Assembly: GCA_021847835.1 (NCBI GenBank) | Contig: JAJZPR010000010.1 | Coordinates: 1-63,717, forward strand | Length of the DNA stretch: 63,717 nucleotides | Reading direction: 5' to 3' | DNA from: Pseudomonadota bacterium | GTDB lineage: Bacteria > Pseudomonadota > Gammaproteobacteria > Burkholderiales > Thiobacillaceae | In this document: piece by piece, positions 1 through 10,862 of the stretch | Numbering within the stretch: position 1 is the first letter of the stretch | Layout: the number at the start of each line of letters is the position of its first letter | Made by a program: the position numbers and the translations under genes | Notes under the pieces: model-generated | The model's input: only the letters and a program-made list of their open reading frames with translations | What the model was told of the DNA's origin: nothing | Database searches by the model: none

Positions 1-630
1 GTGGCCTTCCCGCCGGATCGCATCCGCAACGGCTTCGGCGAATACATCGCCAATCTCGGGCTGCATCAGTTGCGCATCGCGGAGACCGAGAAATACCCGC
101 ACGTGACCTTTTTCTTCAATGGCGGCGAGGAAGTTTCCTATCCGGGCGAGGACCGCATCCTGGTGCCGTCGCCCGACGTGGCGACCTATGATCTCAAGCC
201 CGAGATGAGCGCGTTCGAAGTGACCGACAAGCTGGTCGCTGCAATCGAGAGCCACAAGTACGAGGCCATCGTCTGCAATTACGCCAATGCCGACATGGTG
301 GGGCATACCGGCGACGTCGAGGCGGCGAGGCGCGCCATCGAGGCCATCGACGCCTGCCTGGGCCGGGTGGTGGAAGCGCAGCTCGCGCGCGGCGGCGAAG
401 TGCTGATCACCGCCGATCACGGCAACGCCGAATTCATGATGGATGTCAGCACCGGCCAGGCGCACACTGCGCATACCACCAACCTGGTGCCGCTGCTGTA
501 CATCGGCAAGCGCCGCGCCGAACTCGCCAGGACCGGCGCGCTGGAAGACGTCAGCCCGACCCTGTTGAAGATGATGGGGTTGCCCCAGCCGCCGGAAATG
601 CGCGGCGAGGCGCTGATCAGTTTCGAGTGA
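1..630 (+). CDS. gpmI: 2,3-bisphosphoglycerate-independent phosphoglycerate mutase, C-terminal part
   Basis: Interconverts 3- and 2-phosphoglycerate in glycolysis and gluconeogenesis using two manganese ions. Only the last 209 residues are present, against roughly 510-550 in the family, because the gene runs in from the window's left edge. The alkaline-phosphatase-like metal ligands are visible: an ADMVGHTGD segment, an ADHGNAE segment and an AHTTNLVP segment near the end. Its stop overlaps the GTG start of the envC-like gene, so the two are probably co-transcribed. The true start lies outside the window. Confidence 0.95.
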   Translation: MAFPPDRIRNGFGEYIANLGLHQLRIAETEKYPHVTFFFNGGEEVSYPGEDRILVPSPDVATYDLKPEMSAFEVTDKLVAAIESHKYEAIVCNYANADMVGHTGDVEAARRAIEAIDACLGRVVEAQLARGGEVLITADHGNAEFMMDVSTGQAHTAHTTNLVPLLYIGKRRAELARTGALEDVSPTLLKMMGLPQPPEMRGEALISFE

Positions 631-1814
631 AATACCGCGTCCTGCTCTTTGCCGCATTTGTCTTCGTCGGTCAGCCCGCTTGGGCGGACAGCAAGTCCGA
701 CCTGCAATCGCTGCGCGAGCGCCTGCAAAAGCTGCAACAGGAATACCAGCGCACGCGCGAATCCAGCGCCGAGGCTGCGGATGCGCTGAAGCAGTCCGAG
801 CGTGCCATCAGCGAAAGCAGGCGCAGGCTGCACCGGCTGGAGCGCGAGCAGGGCGAGGCGCAGGCCGCCCTCAAGACCGCGACGGCGGAAGCCGAACAGA
901 TCCATGCCGAGATCGGCGAGCGGCAGGCGCGACTTTCCGAAATGTTCCGGCAGGCCTACATGCGCGGTGGCGGCGATGCGCTGAAATTGATGCTGAACGG
1001 GGCGAGCCCAAGCCAGGCAGCGCGCGACCTGCACTACCTGTCCCATCTTTCGCGCGCTCAGGTGCAACTGATCGAGGCATTGCGGCAGGATCTTGCGCGC
1101 CTGGCCGAACTCAGGGAATCGGCCGCGGAGAAGGATCGTGCGCTGGCCGAAATCCGCGAGGCGCAGGTCAGGGAGCGCGAAAACCTGCTCAAGGAAAAAC
1201 AGGAGCGCCGGAAGGTGCTGGACAGGCTTGCCGGCGAGATCAGGAAGCAGCAAAAGGAAATCGCCACCCTCAAGCGCAACGAGCAGCGACTGTCCGAACT
1301 GGTGGCGCGGCTGGCCAAAAAGGCGGCCAAGGCCAGGCCGCCCGCCGGCAAAAAAAGTGCGACCGGCAGCAAGCCGGTTGCGGTCAACACGGCCGTACCC
1401 GAGCCGGGCCGCGACGGCGCCGCGTTCTCGCGCCTGAAAGGACTGCTGCGGCTGCCGGTGGCGGGGGAACTCATGAACCGTTTCGGCACTCCGAGAGAAG
1501 GCGGCGGCGTGAGCTGGAAGGGCCTTTTCATCCGCGCGCCGGAAGGCGCCGAAGTGCGCGCCGTCGCAGGCGGTACGGTCGCCTTTGCCGACTGGCTGCG
1601 CGGCTTCGGCAACCTGCTGATCGTGGACCACGGCGAAGGCTACATGAGCCTATACAGCAACAATGAAAGCCTGTATAAACAGGCGGGCGACCCGGTGAAA
1701 ATGGGCGAAGCGATCGCCACCGTGGGCAACAGCGGCGGCCAGGAAAGCCCGGGCGTTTATTTTGAACTGCGGCACCAAAGCCGCCCCATCAATCCGATGA
1801 CATGGATCAAGTGA
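627..1814 (+). CDS. envC: EnvC-like murein hydrolase activator (coiled coil plus LytM domain)
   Basis: Exported 395-residue protein with a signal peptide ending near PAWA-D (about residue 21), long heptad-rich coiled coils (about 22-225), a Lys/Ala/Pro linker and a C-terminal M23/LytM domain (about 275-395). The LytM domain lacks the zinc ligands of active peptidases: the usual HxH motif is replaced by VYFELRHQ. This is typical of EnvC, which activates the amidases that split septal peptidoglycan rather than cutting it. The GTG start overlaps the gpmI stop by four bases. ctpA follows after 7 bases. The gpmI-envC-ctpA order is common in betaproteobacteria. Confidence 0.9.
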   Translation: MKYRVLLFAAFVFVGQPAWADSKSDLQSLRERLQKLQQEYQRTRESSAEAADALKQSERAISESRRRLHRLEREQGEAQAALKTATAEAEQIHAEIGERQARLSEMFRQAYMRGGGDALKLMLNGASPSQAARDLHYLSHLSRAQVQLIEALRQDLARLAELRESAAEKDRALAEIREAQVRERENLLKEKQERRKVLDRLAGEIRKQQKEIATLKRNEQRLSELVARLAKKAAKARPPAGKKSATGSKPVAVNTAVPEPGRDGAAFSRLKGLLRLPVAGELMNRFGTPREGGGVSWKGLFIRAPEGAEVRAVAGGTVAFADWLRGFGNLLIVDHGEGYMSLYSNNESLYKQAGDPVKMGEAIATVGNSGGQESPGVYFELRHQSRPINPMTWIK

Positions 1815-1821
1815 GACGAGT

Positions 1822-3234
1822 ATGGCAGGGCAATACGGCAAGGTGATACTGGCAGGCTTCGCGGGCTTGCTCGCGGGCTTCGCGCTGACGCTGAATTTTT
1901 CCGTGCAGGCGGACAAGGAAATCGTCGCGCCGCTGCCGGTGAAGGAGCTGCGCGCCTTCACCGATGTGTTCGCCCGCATCAAGAGCGACTATGTCGAGCC
2001 GGTGGACGACAAGAAGCTCATCACCGAAGCCATCAACGGCATGCTGTCGGGGCTGGATCCGCACTCGGCCTACCTGGACCCTGAGGCATTCAAGGACCTG
2101 CAAGTCGGCACCCAGGGCGAGTTCGGCGGACTGGGCATCGAGGTCGGCATGGAAGACGGCTTCGTCAAGGTGGTGTCCCCCATCGAGGACACGCCGGCCT
2201 ACAAGGCAGGGCTCAAGTCCGGCGACCTCATCATCAAGCTCGACGACACGCCGGTCAAGGGCATGAAACTGGACGATGCCGTCAAGCGCATGCGCGGCAA
2301 GCCCGGCACCCAGATCAGGCTGACCATCATGCGCAAGGGCGATGCGAAGCCCTTTGTCGTTACGATCACCCGTGCGGTGATCAAGATACGCAGCGTCAAG
2401 TTCAAGCTGGCCGAGCCGGGTTACGGCTATGTGCGCGTCACCCAGTTCCAGGAACACACCGGCGAACTGCTGGTCGAGGCACTGCAAAAGCTGTACAAGG
2501 AAAACAAGGCGCCATTGAAAGGCCTGGTGCTGGATTTGCGCAACGACCCCGGCGGCCTGTTGAACGGCGCAGTGGCGGTCAGCGCGGCCTTCCTCAAGCC
2601 TGATTCCCTGGTGGTCTACACCGAGGGTCGTGCCGAGGACTCGAAAATGCGGCTCACCGCAAGCCGCGAAAACTACCTGCGTCCCATGCAGGCCGATTAC
2701 CTGAAGAACCTGCCGGCCGCCGTGAAGAGCGTGCCCATGGTGGTGCTGGTCAACGGCGGCTCGGCCTCGGCGTCGGAGATCGTCGCCGGCGCGCTGCAGG
2801 ACCACAAGCGCGCAATCGTGATGGGCACCCGGACTTTCGGCAAGGGATCGGTGCAGACCATCCTGCCGCTCGGCAACGACACGGCGATCAAGCTGACCAC
2901 TGCGCGCTACTTCACGCCTTCCGGGCGCTCCATCCAGGCCAAGGGCATCGAACCCGACATCAGGGTCGAGGATCCGGACAATCCTTCGGATGAGGATTTC
3001 AACGTGCGCGAGGCCGACCTCGCCAAGCACCTGGAAAACGGTCAGGATACCGAAAACAAGCCGGCCGAGCCCGTCAAGGTTCCGGAAAAGGACAAGGACG
3101 GCAGCAAGGACAAGGGCGGCAAGAAACCCGAAGCCAAGCCGCTGGAGCCGGGCGAGGTGGTTTCCAGGAACGACTACCAGGTCAATCAGGCGCTGAATCT
3201 GCTCAAGGGCATCAGCATCATGCAGGGCAAGTGA
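1822..3234 (+). CDS. ctpA: C-terminal processing peptidase, S41 family
   Basis: Periplasmic serine protease of 470 residues that trims or degrades envelope proteins. It has an N-terminal signal/anchor (about 8-30), a PDZ domain (about 95-175) containing the GGLGIEV segment, and an S41 catalytic domain with the serine in NGGSASASEI and the general-base lysine in FGKGSVQ. The C-terminus (about 385-450) is a Lys/Glu/Asp-rich low-complexity tail, often seen in betaproteobacterial members. Being next to an envC-like gene suggests a role in controlling peptidoglycan hydrolases, but that is inference. Confidence 0.93.
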   Translation: MAGQYGKVILAGFAGLLAGFALTLNFSVQADKEIVAPLPVKELRAFTDVFARIKSDYVEPVDDKKLITEAINGMLSGLDPHSAYLDPEAFKDLQVGTQGEFGGLGIEVGMEDGFVKVVSPIEDTPAYKAGLKSGDLIIKLDDTPVKGMKLDDAVKRMRGKPGTQIRLTIMRKGDAKPFVVTITRAVIKIRSVKFKLAEPGYGYVRVTQFQEHTGELLVEALQKLYKENKAPLKGLVLDLRNDPGGLLNGAVAVSAAFLKPDSLVVYTEGRAEDSKMRLTASRENYLRPMQADYLKNLPAAVKSVPMVVLVNGGSASASEIVAGALQDHKRAIVMGTRTFGKGSVQTILPLGNDTAIKLTTARYFTPSGRSIQAKGIEPDIRVEDPDNPSDEDFNVREADLAKHLENGQDTENKPAEPVKVPEKDKDGSKDKGGKKPEAKPLEPGEVVSRNDYQVNQALNLLKGISIMQGK

Positions 3235-3308
3235 GGCTACGGCGCCGCACTTGCGTTGCGGCCTCGCAGCGGCGATACTGGAACCGAGTCCAGCTCGCGT
3301 GACCATCC

Positions 3309-3707
3309 ATGCTGCCCAGCGACCTTGAAAAAACCCGCGAAATCGTTTTCCACGACCTGCCCGCGGGGCAGGCGGCACGGGCGCGGGAGTTGCTGGATGG
3401 CCTGGATGGCATGCAGGCCACCGTCAAGGCCGAGTGCGGAAGAACCCTTGTCGTTCAGTACAAGGTCACCCAGTACACCCTGCAGGGCCTGGAAAAGGCG
3501 CTGGAGGCGCAGGGCTTCCACCTCGACAACAGCCTCTTGCAGAAAATCCGGCGCGCGCTGATCTATTTCTGCGAGAACGTGCAGCGCGAGAACCTCGCCA
3601 TCAACGCGCCGGACGCCAAGTCCCAGCAGGTCTTCGCACGCGTCTACGAACACCATCTGCACGGCGACAAGGACGAGACGCCGGAAGAGTGGCGCGAATA
3701 CAAATAA
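3309..3707 (+). CDS. Small cytosolic protein of unknown function
   Basis: A 132-residue protein I do not recognise. It has no signal peptide or membrane segment. The first 70 residues alternate predicted strands and helices (EIVFHDL, helix, VKAECGRTLVVQY, helix, GFHLD) in an order compatible with a beta-alpha-beta-beta-alpha-beta ferredoxin-like fold. It lacks the CxxC of metal-carrying HMA domains, having only two isolated cysteines. The second half is a charged helix ending EEWREYK. It sits between ctpA and moeB-like on the same strand. Codon usage matches its neighbours, so it is probably a real gene. Confidence 0.75.
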   Translation: MLPSDLEKTREIVFHDLPAGQAARARELLDGLDGMQATVKAECGRTLVVQYKVTQYTLQGLEKALEAQGFHLDNSLLQKIRRALIYFCENVQRENLAINAPDAKSQQVFARVYEHHLHGDKDETPEEWREYK

Positions 3708-3717
3708 AAATCCTTTC

Positions 3718-3925
3718 GAAACCCGGGGGACACGGGGAAACATCGAGTGAAATAAAAGGCAAAAGGCAAAAGGCAAAAGGCAAAAGGCAAAAGGCAAAAG
3801 GCAAAAGGCAAAAGGCAAAAGGCAAAACAAAGCATGCTGGCTGCCTTCGGTTTTCATTTTTGAATTTTGCTTTTTGATTTTTGCCTTTTGATTTGTTTTT
3901 CCCATGCTCTCCGTGGTCAAAATTG
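3718..3925. repeat. Dispersed palindromic element, copy 1 (with internal heptamer array)
   Basis: Intergenic element with imperfect inverted ends. The left end reads CCCGGGGGACACGGGGAAA and the right end reads TTTTTCCC followed by CTCCGTGGTCAAA. The interior holds the GGCAAAA array (3758-3827) and an AT-rich segment (about 3830-3900) that is nearly identical to the one in copy 2 at 30.3 kb. The left flank, ending TCGAGTGAAATAAAA, matches the left end of copy 3 at 48.24 kb almost base for base. It ends about 10 bases before the moeB-like start. Confidence 0.8.
3758..3827. repeat. GGCAAAA heptamer tandem array, 10 copies
   Basis: Ten perfect, uninterrupted copies of a 7-base unit. A complementary TTTTGCCTTTTG lies downstream near 3885-3896, so the array can fold back on itself. 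Read on the minus strand it encodes a meaningless repeating peptide (LLPFAFC), which explains several spurious ORFs here. Perfect units imply copy number can vary. Confidence 0.95.
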
Positions 3926-3934
3926 CTTTTCAAG

Positions 3935-4687
3935 ATGAACGACGACGACCTGCTGCGCTATAGCCGCCACATCCTGCTGCCGCAGATCGGCATCGAAGGG
4001 CAGGAAAAGCTGCAATCAGGCTCCGTGCTGATCGTCGGCACCGGCGGCCTGGGCTGTCCCGCCGCGCTTTATCTCGGCGCGGCCGGCGTCGGCCGTCTCG
4101 TCATTGCCGACGCCGACGTGGTCGATCTCACCAATCTGCAGCGCCAGATCGGGCATTACACCTCGGCCATCGGCCGCAACAAGGCCGACTCCCTGCGCGA
4201 CAGCATCAGTGTCATCAACCCCGGCATTGAGATCGTGGCCTTGCCGGAAAGGCTGCAAGATGAACGGCTGCAATCGGCGGTCGCCGGCGTTGATGTGGTG
4301 CTCGACTGCTCCGACAATTTCGCCACCCGCCATGCCGTCAACCGCGCCTGCCTGGCCATGCGCAAGCCGCTGGTGAGCGGCGCGGCGCTGGGCTTCTCCG
4401 GGCAGCTTGCCGTGTTCGACGCGCGCCGGCCCGACTCGCCCTGCTATCACTGCCTGTTTCCGGAAACCGCGGAGGAAGGCCTGCGCTGCAGCGAGGCCGG
4501 TGTGCTGTCGCCGCTGGTGGGCGTGATCGGCGCCATGCAGGCGGTGGAGGCGATCAAGCTGCTGACGGGCAGCGGCCGCCCGGCGGCGGGCAGGCTCACA
4601 CTGTACGACGCGCTGGCCGGGGAGTTCCGCGAAGTGCGGGTGCCGCGCGATGCCGCGTGTGCGGCTTGCGCGCGGCGCGGCCTATAG
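3935..4687 (+). CDS. moeB: ThiF/MoeB/HesA-family adenylyltransferase
   Basis: E1-like enzyme of 250 residues that adenylates the C-terminal glycine of a ubiquitin-like sulfur carrier (MoaD or ThiS). The nucleotide-binding loop is GTGGLGCPAA (about 33-42), with the family's DADVVDLTNLQRQ segment after it. Two CxxC pairs, CYHC and CAAC, should bind structural zinc. The ATG at 3935 gives the standard MoeB N-terminus (DLLRYSRHILLPQIG); the open frame extends upstream only into the repeat element. MoeB and ThiF cannot be separated from sequence alone, and no moaD or thiS is nearby. Confidence 0.85.
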   Translation: MNDDDLLRYSRHILLPQIGIEGQEKLQSGSVLIVGTGGLGCPAALYLGAAGVGRLVIADADVVDLTNLQRQIGHYTSAIGRNKADSLRDSISVINPGIEIVALPERLQDERLQSAVAGVDVVLDCSDNFATRHAVNRACLAMRKPLVSGAALGFSGQLAVFDARRPDSPCYHCLFPETAEEGLRCSEAGVLSPLVGVIGAMQAVEAIKLLTGSGRPAAGRLTLYDALAGEFREVRVPRDAACAACARRGL

Positions 4688-4857
4688 AGTCTCATTCGGG
4701 AGTTCCCGATACGCCGCTCCCTTGTCCATCGGGGCCGACATGCTTATCATGCGGTACGCATATCCGCAGCAGGCGCTGTTGACCAGCGCGGGGCGATGGA
4801 GGGACCGCCCGGCCCGCAGCGCCCGGCATCCCCGCCAAAGACAACTTCCGTTTGCCC

Positions 4858-6330
4858 ATGACCGTACTATCCCACCCCCGCATTCTGGTGATCGACAAGG
4901 ACACGCTTGATCGCAAGGCCGTGCGTCAGGCGCTGGCCGCCGGCAGCACACACGTGTTTGACGTGATCGAGGCGGAAACCGGCGCGCAGGGCCTGCGCAT
5001 GGCGCGCGCGGAAAAGCCGGACTGCATCCTGCTCGACTACCATCTGCCCGACATGAGCGGTCTGGAGCTTTTGCGCGAACTGGAGGCCGATGCGGGCGAA
5101 GCGCCGCCAGTGATCAAGCTCAGCGCCAACGACGATGCGGCCGTGGTGGTGGAAGCCATGCGCCGCGGCGCACGCGACTATGTGGTGAAGGACGCCGAGG
5201 GCCAGTACCTGCGGTTTCTGCCGGCGGTAATCAGGCGCGTGCTGGCGGAGGAGCGCCTCCGGCGCGAAAAGCGCGAGGCCGAATCCAAGTACCGCAGCCT
5301 GGTGGAACAGATTCCGGCCATCACCTATGTTGCGGCTTTGGATGCCCCCAACACGCTGCTTTACATCAGCCCGCAGACCATGCTGCTCGGCTTTACTCCC
5401 GAGGAGTGGCTCGCCGATCCGGGCCTGCGCTTGCGCTACATGCATGAGGAGGACAGGGCAGCCGTGCTGGAACAGTACGAGCGCAGCCGCCTTTCGGGCG
5501 AACCGCTGCGCTGCGAGTACCGCATGCTCACGCGCGGCGGCAAGGTGCTGTGGTTCTCGGACAGCGCCAGCGTGGTGCGCGACGAATCCGGGGAACGCCT
5601 GTTTCTGCAGGGGGTGATGACCAACATCACCTCGGCCAAGCAGAAGGAGCAACAACTGCTGGAGTCGCGCGAGCTGATGCGCAGCCTGGCGCGGCATCAG
5701 GTTGCCGTGCGCGAGGAGGAGCGCGGCCGCATCGCGCGCGACGTGCACGACGAACTCGGCCAGAAGCTTACTGCGCTGCAACTGGAAGTTTCCATGCTGA
5801 GCGCGCGCTATCATGACGATCCGCCGGAGCTGAGCGGCAAGCTGCGTGCCCTGCTCTCCCTCATCGACTCCACCATGGACTCGGTGCGCAGCATTGCGGC
5901 CGATCTGCGGCCGCCGGTGCTGGATCTGGGGCTGGCGCCAGCGATGGAGTGGCAGGTGCAGGAATTTCGGCGGCGCACCGGCATCGACTGCGAGCTGGTG
6001 CTGGGCGACGACGACATCCAGCTGGACGGAGAGCGCGCCACAGCCGTGTTCCGCATGCTGCAGGAAGCGCTGACCAACGTGGCGCGCCACGCGCATGCCA
6101 GCCGGGTCGAGATCGCGCTGGCACTGCGGCAGGGCAGGCTGCATCTGGCGATAGAAGACAACGGCGTGGGCATGCCGGCCGGCCATCCGCCCGAAAAGAA
6201 ATCCCTCGGCCTGCTCGGCCTGCGCGAACGTGCATTGATGATGGGCGGCGAGGTGGATATCGACAGCAGGCCGGGCAGGACTGCGGTTCGCATCGCCTTG
6301 CCCGTGCCCGGTGCAATGATGGAGGAGTGA
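4858..6330 (+). CDS. Hybrid REC-PAS histidine kinase (NarX/DegS-type HisKA_3)
   Basis: Soluble sensor kinase of 490 residues. Order: receiver domain (about 8-130, phosphorylatable Asp in LLDYHLPD), PAS domain (about 145-265, with YISPQTMLLGFTPEEW), HisKA_3 (His in DVHDELGQKLTALQLEVS) and a HATPase (NVARHAHA, EDNGVGMP, LGLLGLRERA). There is no membrane segment, so it senses a cytosolic signal or receives phosphate through its own receiver. The start is ATG 4858. Its partner regulator begins 7 bases downstream. It could act upstream of rpoS, the next gene but one. Confidence 0.9.
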   Translation: MTVLSHPRILVIDKDTLDRKAVRQALAAGSTHVFDVIEAETGAQGLRMARAEKPDCILLDYHLPDMSGLELLRELEADAGEAPPVIKLSANDDAAVVVEAMRRGARDYVVKDAEGQYLRFLPAVIRRVLAEERLRREKREAESKYRSLVEQIPAITYVAALDAPNTLLYISPQTMLLGFTPEEWLADPGLRLRYMHEEDRAAVLEQYERSRLSGEPLRCEYRMLTRGGKVLWFSDSASVVRDESGERLFLQGVMTNITSAKQKEQQLLESRELMRSLARHQVAVREEERGRIARDVHDELGQKLTALQLEVSMLSARYHDDPPELSGKLRALLSLIDSTMDSVRSIAADLRPPVLDLGLAPAMEWQVQEFRRRTGIDCELVLGDDDIQLDGERATAVFRMLQEALTNVARHAHASRVEIALALRQGRLHLAIEDNGVGMPAGHPPEKKSLGLLGLRERALMMGGEVDIDSRPGRTAVRIALPVPGAMMEE

Positions 6331-6337
6331 CCGGCAT

Positions 6338-6970
6338 ATGATCAGGGTATTGATCGCGGACGACCATGCCATCGTGCGCGAGGGGCTCAAGCAGGTGCTG
6401 GCCGGCGCCGACGACATCGTCGTGAGCGGCGAGGCGGCCGACGGCCACGAGGTGCTGGAACAGGCACGCGAGGGCGACTGGGACGTGCTGGTGCTGGACA
6501 TGAACATGCCGGGACTGTCGGGCATCGATCTCATCAAGCGGGTCAAGGCGCACAGGCCGGATGCCAAGGTGCTGGTGCTCAGCATGCACGGCGAGGACCA
6601 GTATGCGCTGCGCACGCTGCGGGCGGGCGCGGCCGGTTACCTGACCAAGGGCAGTGCGCCGGACGTCATTGCCTCGGCGATTGCCCGTGTCGCCGCCGGC
6701 GGCCGCCATATCAGCCGCAACCTTGCCGAGACCCTGGCGTTCGAACTGGACCCGTATCGCGACAGGGCACCACACGAGCTGCTTTCCGAACGCGAAACCC
6801 AGGTGCTGCGCAAGCTTGCCTCGGGCATGAGCATTGCCGATATCGCCTCGCAGCTTTGCGTCTCGGCCAACACCGTCAGCACCTACAAACATCGCCTGAT
6901 GCAGAAGTTGCGCGTCGCCAACAATGCCGAGTTGTTGCGCTATGCACTGCAGGCCGGTCTGATGGAATGA
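6338..6970 (+). CDS. NarL/FixJ-family response regulator
   Basis: DNA-binding regulator of 210 residues. It has an N-terminal receiver (DDHAIVREGLKQVL; phosphorylatable Asp in VLDMNMPG) and a C-terminal LuxR-type helix-turn-helix (LSERETQVLRKLASGMSIAD then VSTYKHRLMQKL). It is the evident partner of the kinase just upstream, being in the same operon. Targets are unknown, but the rpoS gene starts only 124 bases downstream. Confidence 0.92.
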   Translation: MIRVLIADDHAIVREGLKQVLAGADDIVVSGEAADGHEVLEQAREGDWDVLVLDMNMPGLSGIDLIKRVKAHRPDAKVLVLSMHGEDQYALRTLRAGAAGYLTKGSAPDVIASAIARVAAGGRHISRNLAETLAFELDPYRDRAPHELLSERETQVLRKLASGMSIADIASQLCVSANTVSTYKHRLMQKLRVANNAELLRYALQAGLME

Positions 6971-6971
6971 A

Positions 6972-7000
6972 CGCCGTGTTGTAAAGGTTTCTTTACGGCG
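6972..7000. other. Inverted repeat between the response regulator and rpoS
   Basis: A perfect GTAAAG / CTTTAC hairpin with a GTTT loop (6981-6996), flanked by CGCC and GGCG that can extend the stem across a small asymmetric bulge. No T-run follows, so it is not a classical terminator. It may be a weak terminator, an operator, or an mRNA structure in the rpoS leader. Confidence 0.4.
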
Positions 7001-7094
7001 TGTCGCGTCAACCATGACGGCAATTGCCTGCGTGCCGTGACTGCGCGCATGGCCGCTTCCCCTTAAGCTCACCCGAGCGTGTCAACGAGGGGGA

Positions 7095-8030
7095 GTGAAA
7101 TTGTCAGGCATGTCCTTGGGGGAGGAGGAACAGCATGAAGCCATGGGGTTCGATGGCGAGCCGGCGGATAATGAAACGGAAGCGGGTTATGTGCTGGAGG
7201 ACATGCCTTACGACGTTACCCAGCAGTACCTCAACGAAATCGGCCGTTATCCGCTGCTGACGCCAAGCGAGGAACTGGCGCTGACGCGGCGTGTGCGTGA
7301 CGGCGACCAAGCGGCGCGCCAGCGGATGATCGAGCACAATCTGCGTCTGGTGGTGAATGTCGCCAAGCATTATCTCCATCGCGGCCTGCCGCTGCTGGAT
7401 CTGATCGCCGAAGGCAATCTGGGCCTGATGCATGCTCTGGAAAAATTCGACCCCGAGCGCGGCTTCCGCTTCTCCACCTACGCCACCTGGTGGATCCGCC
7501 AGAACATCGATCGCGCCATCATGAACCAGTCGCGCACCATTCGCCTGCCGGTGCACATCACCAAGGAACTCAATGCCTGCCTGCGTGCGGCCTATATGCT
7601 GCGCACCAATGGCTGCATGGAGCCCGGCGCGGACGACATCGCGGCCATGCTCGGCAAACCGGTCGACGAAGTGCGCGCGACCCTGGCACTCAACGAGCGC
7701 ACCTGCTCGCTGGACAGCCCGCTGGACATTGATCCCAGCCTGTCGATCATGGATGCCGTGGCCGACGATCCGGAAAAGGAACCGATGCGCATGCTCGAAG
7801 CGGCGCAGACCGAGGCCTGCATCCATCTTTGGCTGGGCCGGCTCACGGAGCGGCAGCGCTGGGTGATCGAGCGGCGTTTCGGGCTGAACGGGCAGTCCGT
7901 CATGACGCTGGAAAAACTGGCCAGGGAGCTGGGCATAACCAGGGAGCGCGTGCGCCAGATCCAGAGGGAGGCGCTCAACAGCTTGCGTGCCCAGTTCACG
8001 CGGCTTGGGGAGTCGCAGGCGTGCGTGTGA
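7095..8030 (+). CDS. rpoS: RNA polymerase sigma factor RpoS (stationary phase/general stress)
   Basis: Sigma-70 group 2 protein of 311 residues. Region 1.2 is [16 protein letters not shown], region 2 includes [13 protein letters not shown] and [20 protein letters not shown], and region 4 includes [16 protein letters not shown]. The [18 protein letters not shown] segment and the absence of region 1.1 mark it as RpoS rather than RpoD or RpoH. It starts at GTG with a strong purine-rich ribosome site (GAGGGGGA). It follows a two-component pair rather than the nlpD/surE neighbourhood where rpoS is often found. It converges on slmA. Confidence 0.92.
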   Translation: MKLSGMSLGEEEQHEAMGFDGEPADNETEAGYVLEDMPYDVTQQYLNEIGRYPLLTPSEELALTRRVRDGDQAARQRMIEHNLRLVVNVAKHYLHRGLPLLDLIAEGNLGLMHALEKFDPERGFRFSTYATWWIRQNIDRAIMNQSRTIRLPVHITKELNACLRAAYMLRTNGCMEPGADDIAAMLGKPVDEVRATLALNERTCSLDSPLDIDPSLSIMDAVADDPEKEPMRMLEAAQTEACIHLWLGRLTERQRWVIERRFGLNGQSVMTLEKLARELGITRERVRQIQREALNSLRAQFTRLGESQACV

Positions 8031-8104
8031 TGGAAGCGCCCGCGGGCGGCCGGGCCTGACGCGACATATCCGCCCGCGGCCCCGGCCCGCGAGGCGTTCG
8101 CCGC

Positions 8105-8704
8105 TCAGTCCGTTTGCGCTCTTGCCAGCGGCAATGCCAGTTCGCGCCATAGCAGGGGCCAGTCCCCGGCCGGGTCGCGCGTGAAACCGCTTTTCGCGAA
8201 CTGATGCCAGCGCCCCACCACCTGCGCCATGTACAGGTTGGCCAGCAGTTTGGGGTCCTTGCCGGTGTGCCCGGTGTCCATGAAGCGCAGGCACTGGCGG
8301 AGCTGGGCTTCGAGCCGGTCGTGCAGCTGATTGATGCGCTTTTGCAGGCGCGGATCCTCGTTGACCAGCACCTCGCCGATCAGCACGCGCGTCATGCCGC
8401 GGTTCTTCTGGGCGAACCCCAGCAGCATGGACAGGATGGCTTCGACCTGCTTGAGCGGGTCGGGGGTGTCGGCAGTAAGGCGCGCGATGAGGCCGAACAG
8501 GGTGTCCTCGATGAACTCGATCAAGCCTTCGTACATCTGGGCCTTGCTGGCGAAATGGCGGTAGAGGGCGGCTTCCGAAACATCCAGCCGCCTAGCCAGG
8601 GCGGCGGTGGTGATTTTTTCCGGGTTGGGCTCCTCCAGCATGGCCGCCAGGGTCTGCAGGATGAGCAGACGCTTCTCGCCCGGCTTCTTGTTTTCCTCTC
8701 CCAT
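8105..8704 (-). CDS. slmA: Nucleoid occlusion factor SlmA (TetR family)
   Basis: TetR-type DNA-binding protein of 199 residues. In enterobacteria SlmA binds sites across the chromosome and blocks FtsZ assembly over the nucleoid. The N-terminal helix-turn-helix is visible (ITTAALARRLDVSEAALYRH). The conserved SlmA core follows, with FIEDTLFGLI and RGMTRVLIGEVLVNED. It is transcribed toward rpoS and starts just upstream of the tRNA gene, reading the same way. Confidence 0.9.
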   Translation of the reverse strand: MGEENKKPGEKRLLILQTLAAMLEEPNPEKITTAALARRLDVSEAALYRHFASKAQMYEGLIEFIEDTLFGLIARLTADTPDPLKQVEAILSMLLGFAQKNRGMTRVLIGEVLVNEDPRLQKRINQLHDRLEAQLRQCLRFMDTGHTGKDPKLLANLYMAQVVGRWHQFAKSGFTRDPAGDWPLLWRELALPLARAQTD

Positions 8705-8733
8705 TTATCCCCTCGTACTTGTTTTGTTGAGGA

Positions 8734-8810
8734 TGGTGGGCCCGGTGGGACTCGAACCCACGACCAAAGGATTATGAGTCCTCTGCTCTAACCGACTGAG
8801 CTACAGGCCC
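8734..8810 (-). tRNA. tRNA-Ile2 (anticodon CAU, read as k2CAU)
   Basis: A complete 77-base cloverleaf read on the minus strand, with the CCA encoded. The acceptor stem is GGGCCTG / CGGGCCC, the D arm AGCTCAGTCGGTTAGAGC, the anticodon loop CTCATAA and the T arm GTGGGTTCGAGTCCCAC. The CAT anticodon could mean elongator Met or the lysidine-modified Ile2. Pairs C4-G69 and C5-G68 are the ones known to identify tRNA-Ile2 for TilS in E. coli, which favours Ile2. It lies between rpoD and slmA. Confidence 0.88.
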
Positions 8811-8847
8811 GCTGAAACGGATTATGCCGCGGAAGAAGCGGGGCTGG

Positions 8848-10782
<1,935 letters not shown>

Positions 10783-10814
10783 GGTACTGTCCAGAAAATT
10801 TTGCAAAACCGAGA

Positions 10815-10820
10815 ATTATA
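10815..10820 (-). promoter_or_regulatory. -10 element of a probable rpoD promoter
   Basis: A perfect TATAAT on the minus strand, 32 bases ahead of the rpoD ATG, in the 80-base gap after dnaG. The -35 region at 16-18 bases spacing is poor, so this may be activator-dependent or rely on other contacts. A small TGCCT/AGGCA hairpin lies just upstream. Confidence 0.55.
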
Positions 10821-10862
10821 CCGATTTTTACCCTGCCTGGGGTAGGCAAATTCCGGGCCAGA

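Noticed and set aside
3758..3827. Possible CRISPR array
   Set aside because: Units are 7 bases with no spacers and no cas genes are in the window.
3601..3933. Overlapping short frames encoding repeated FAFCLLPFAFCLLP peptides (also at 30086-30355)
   Set aside because: They are translations of the GGCAAAA array; the peptide period is dictated by the 7-base unit and no ribosome site or family supports them.
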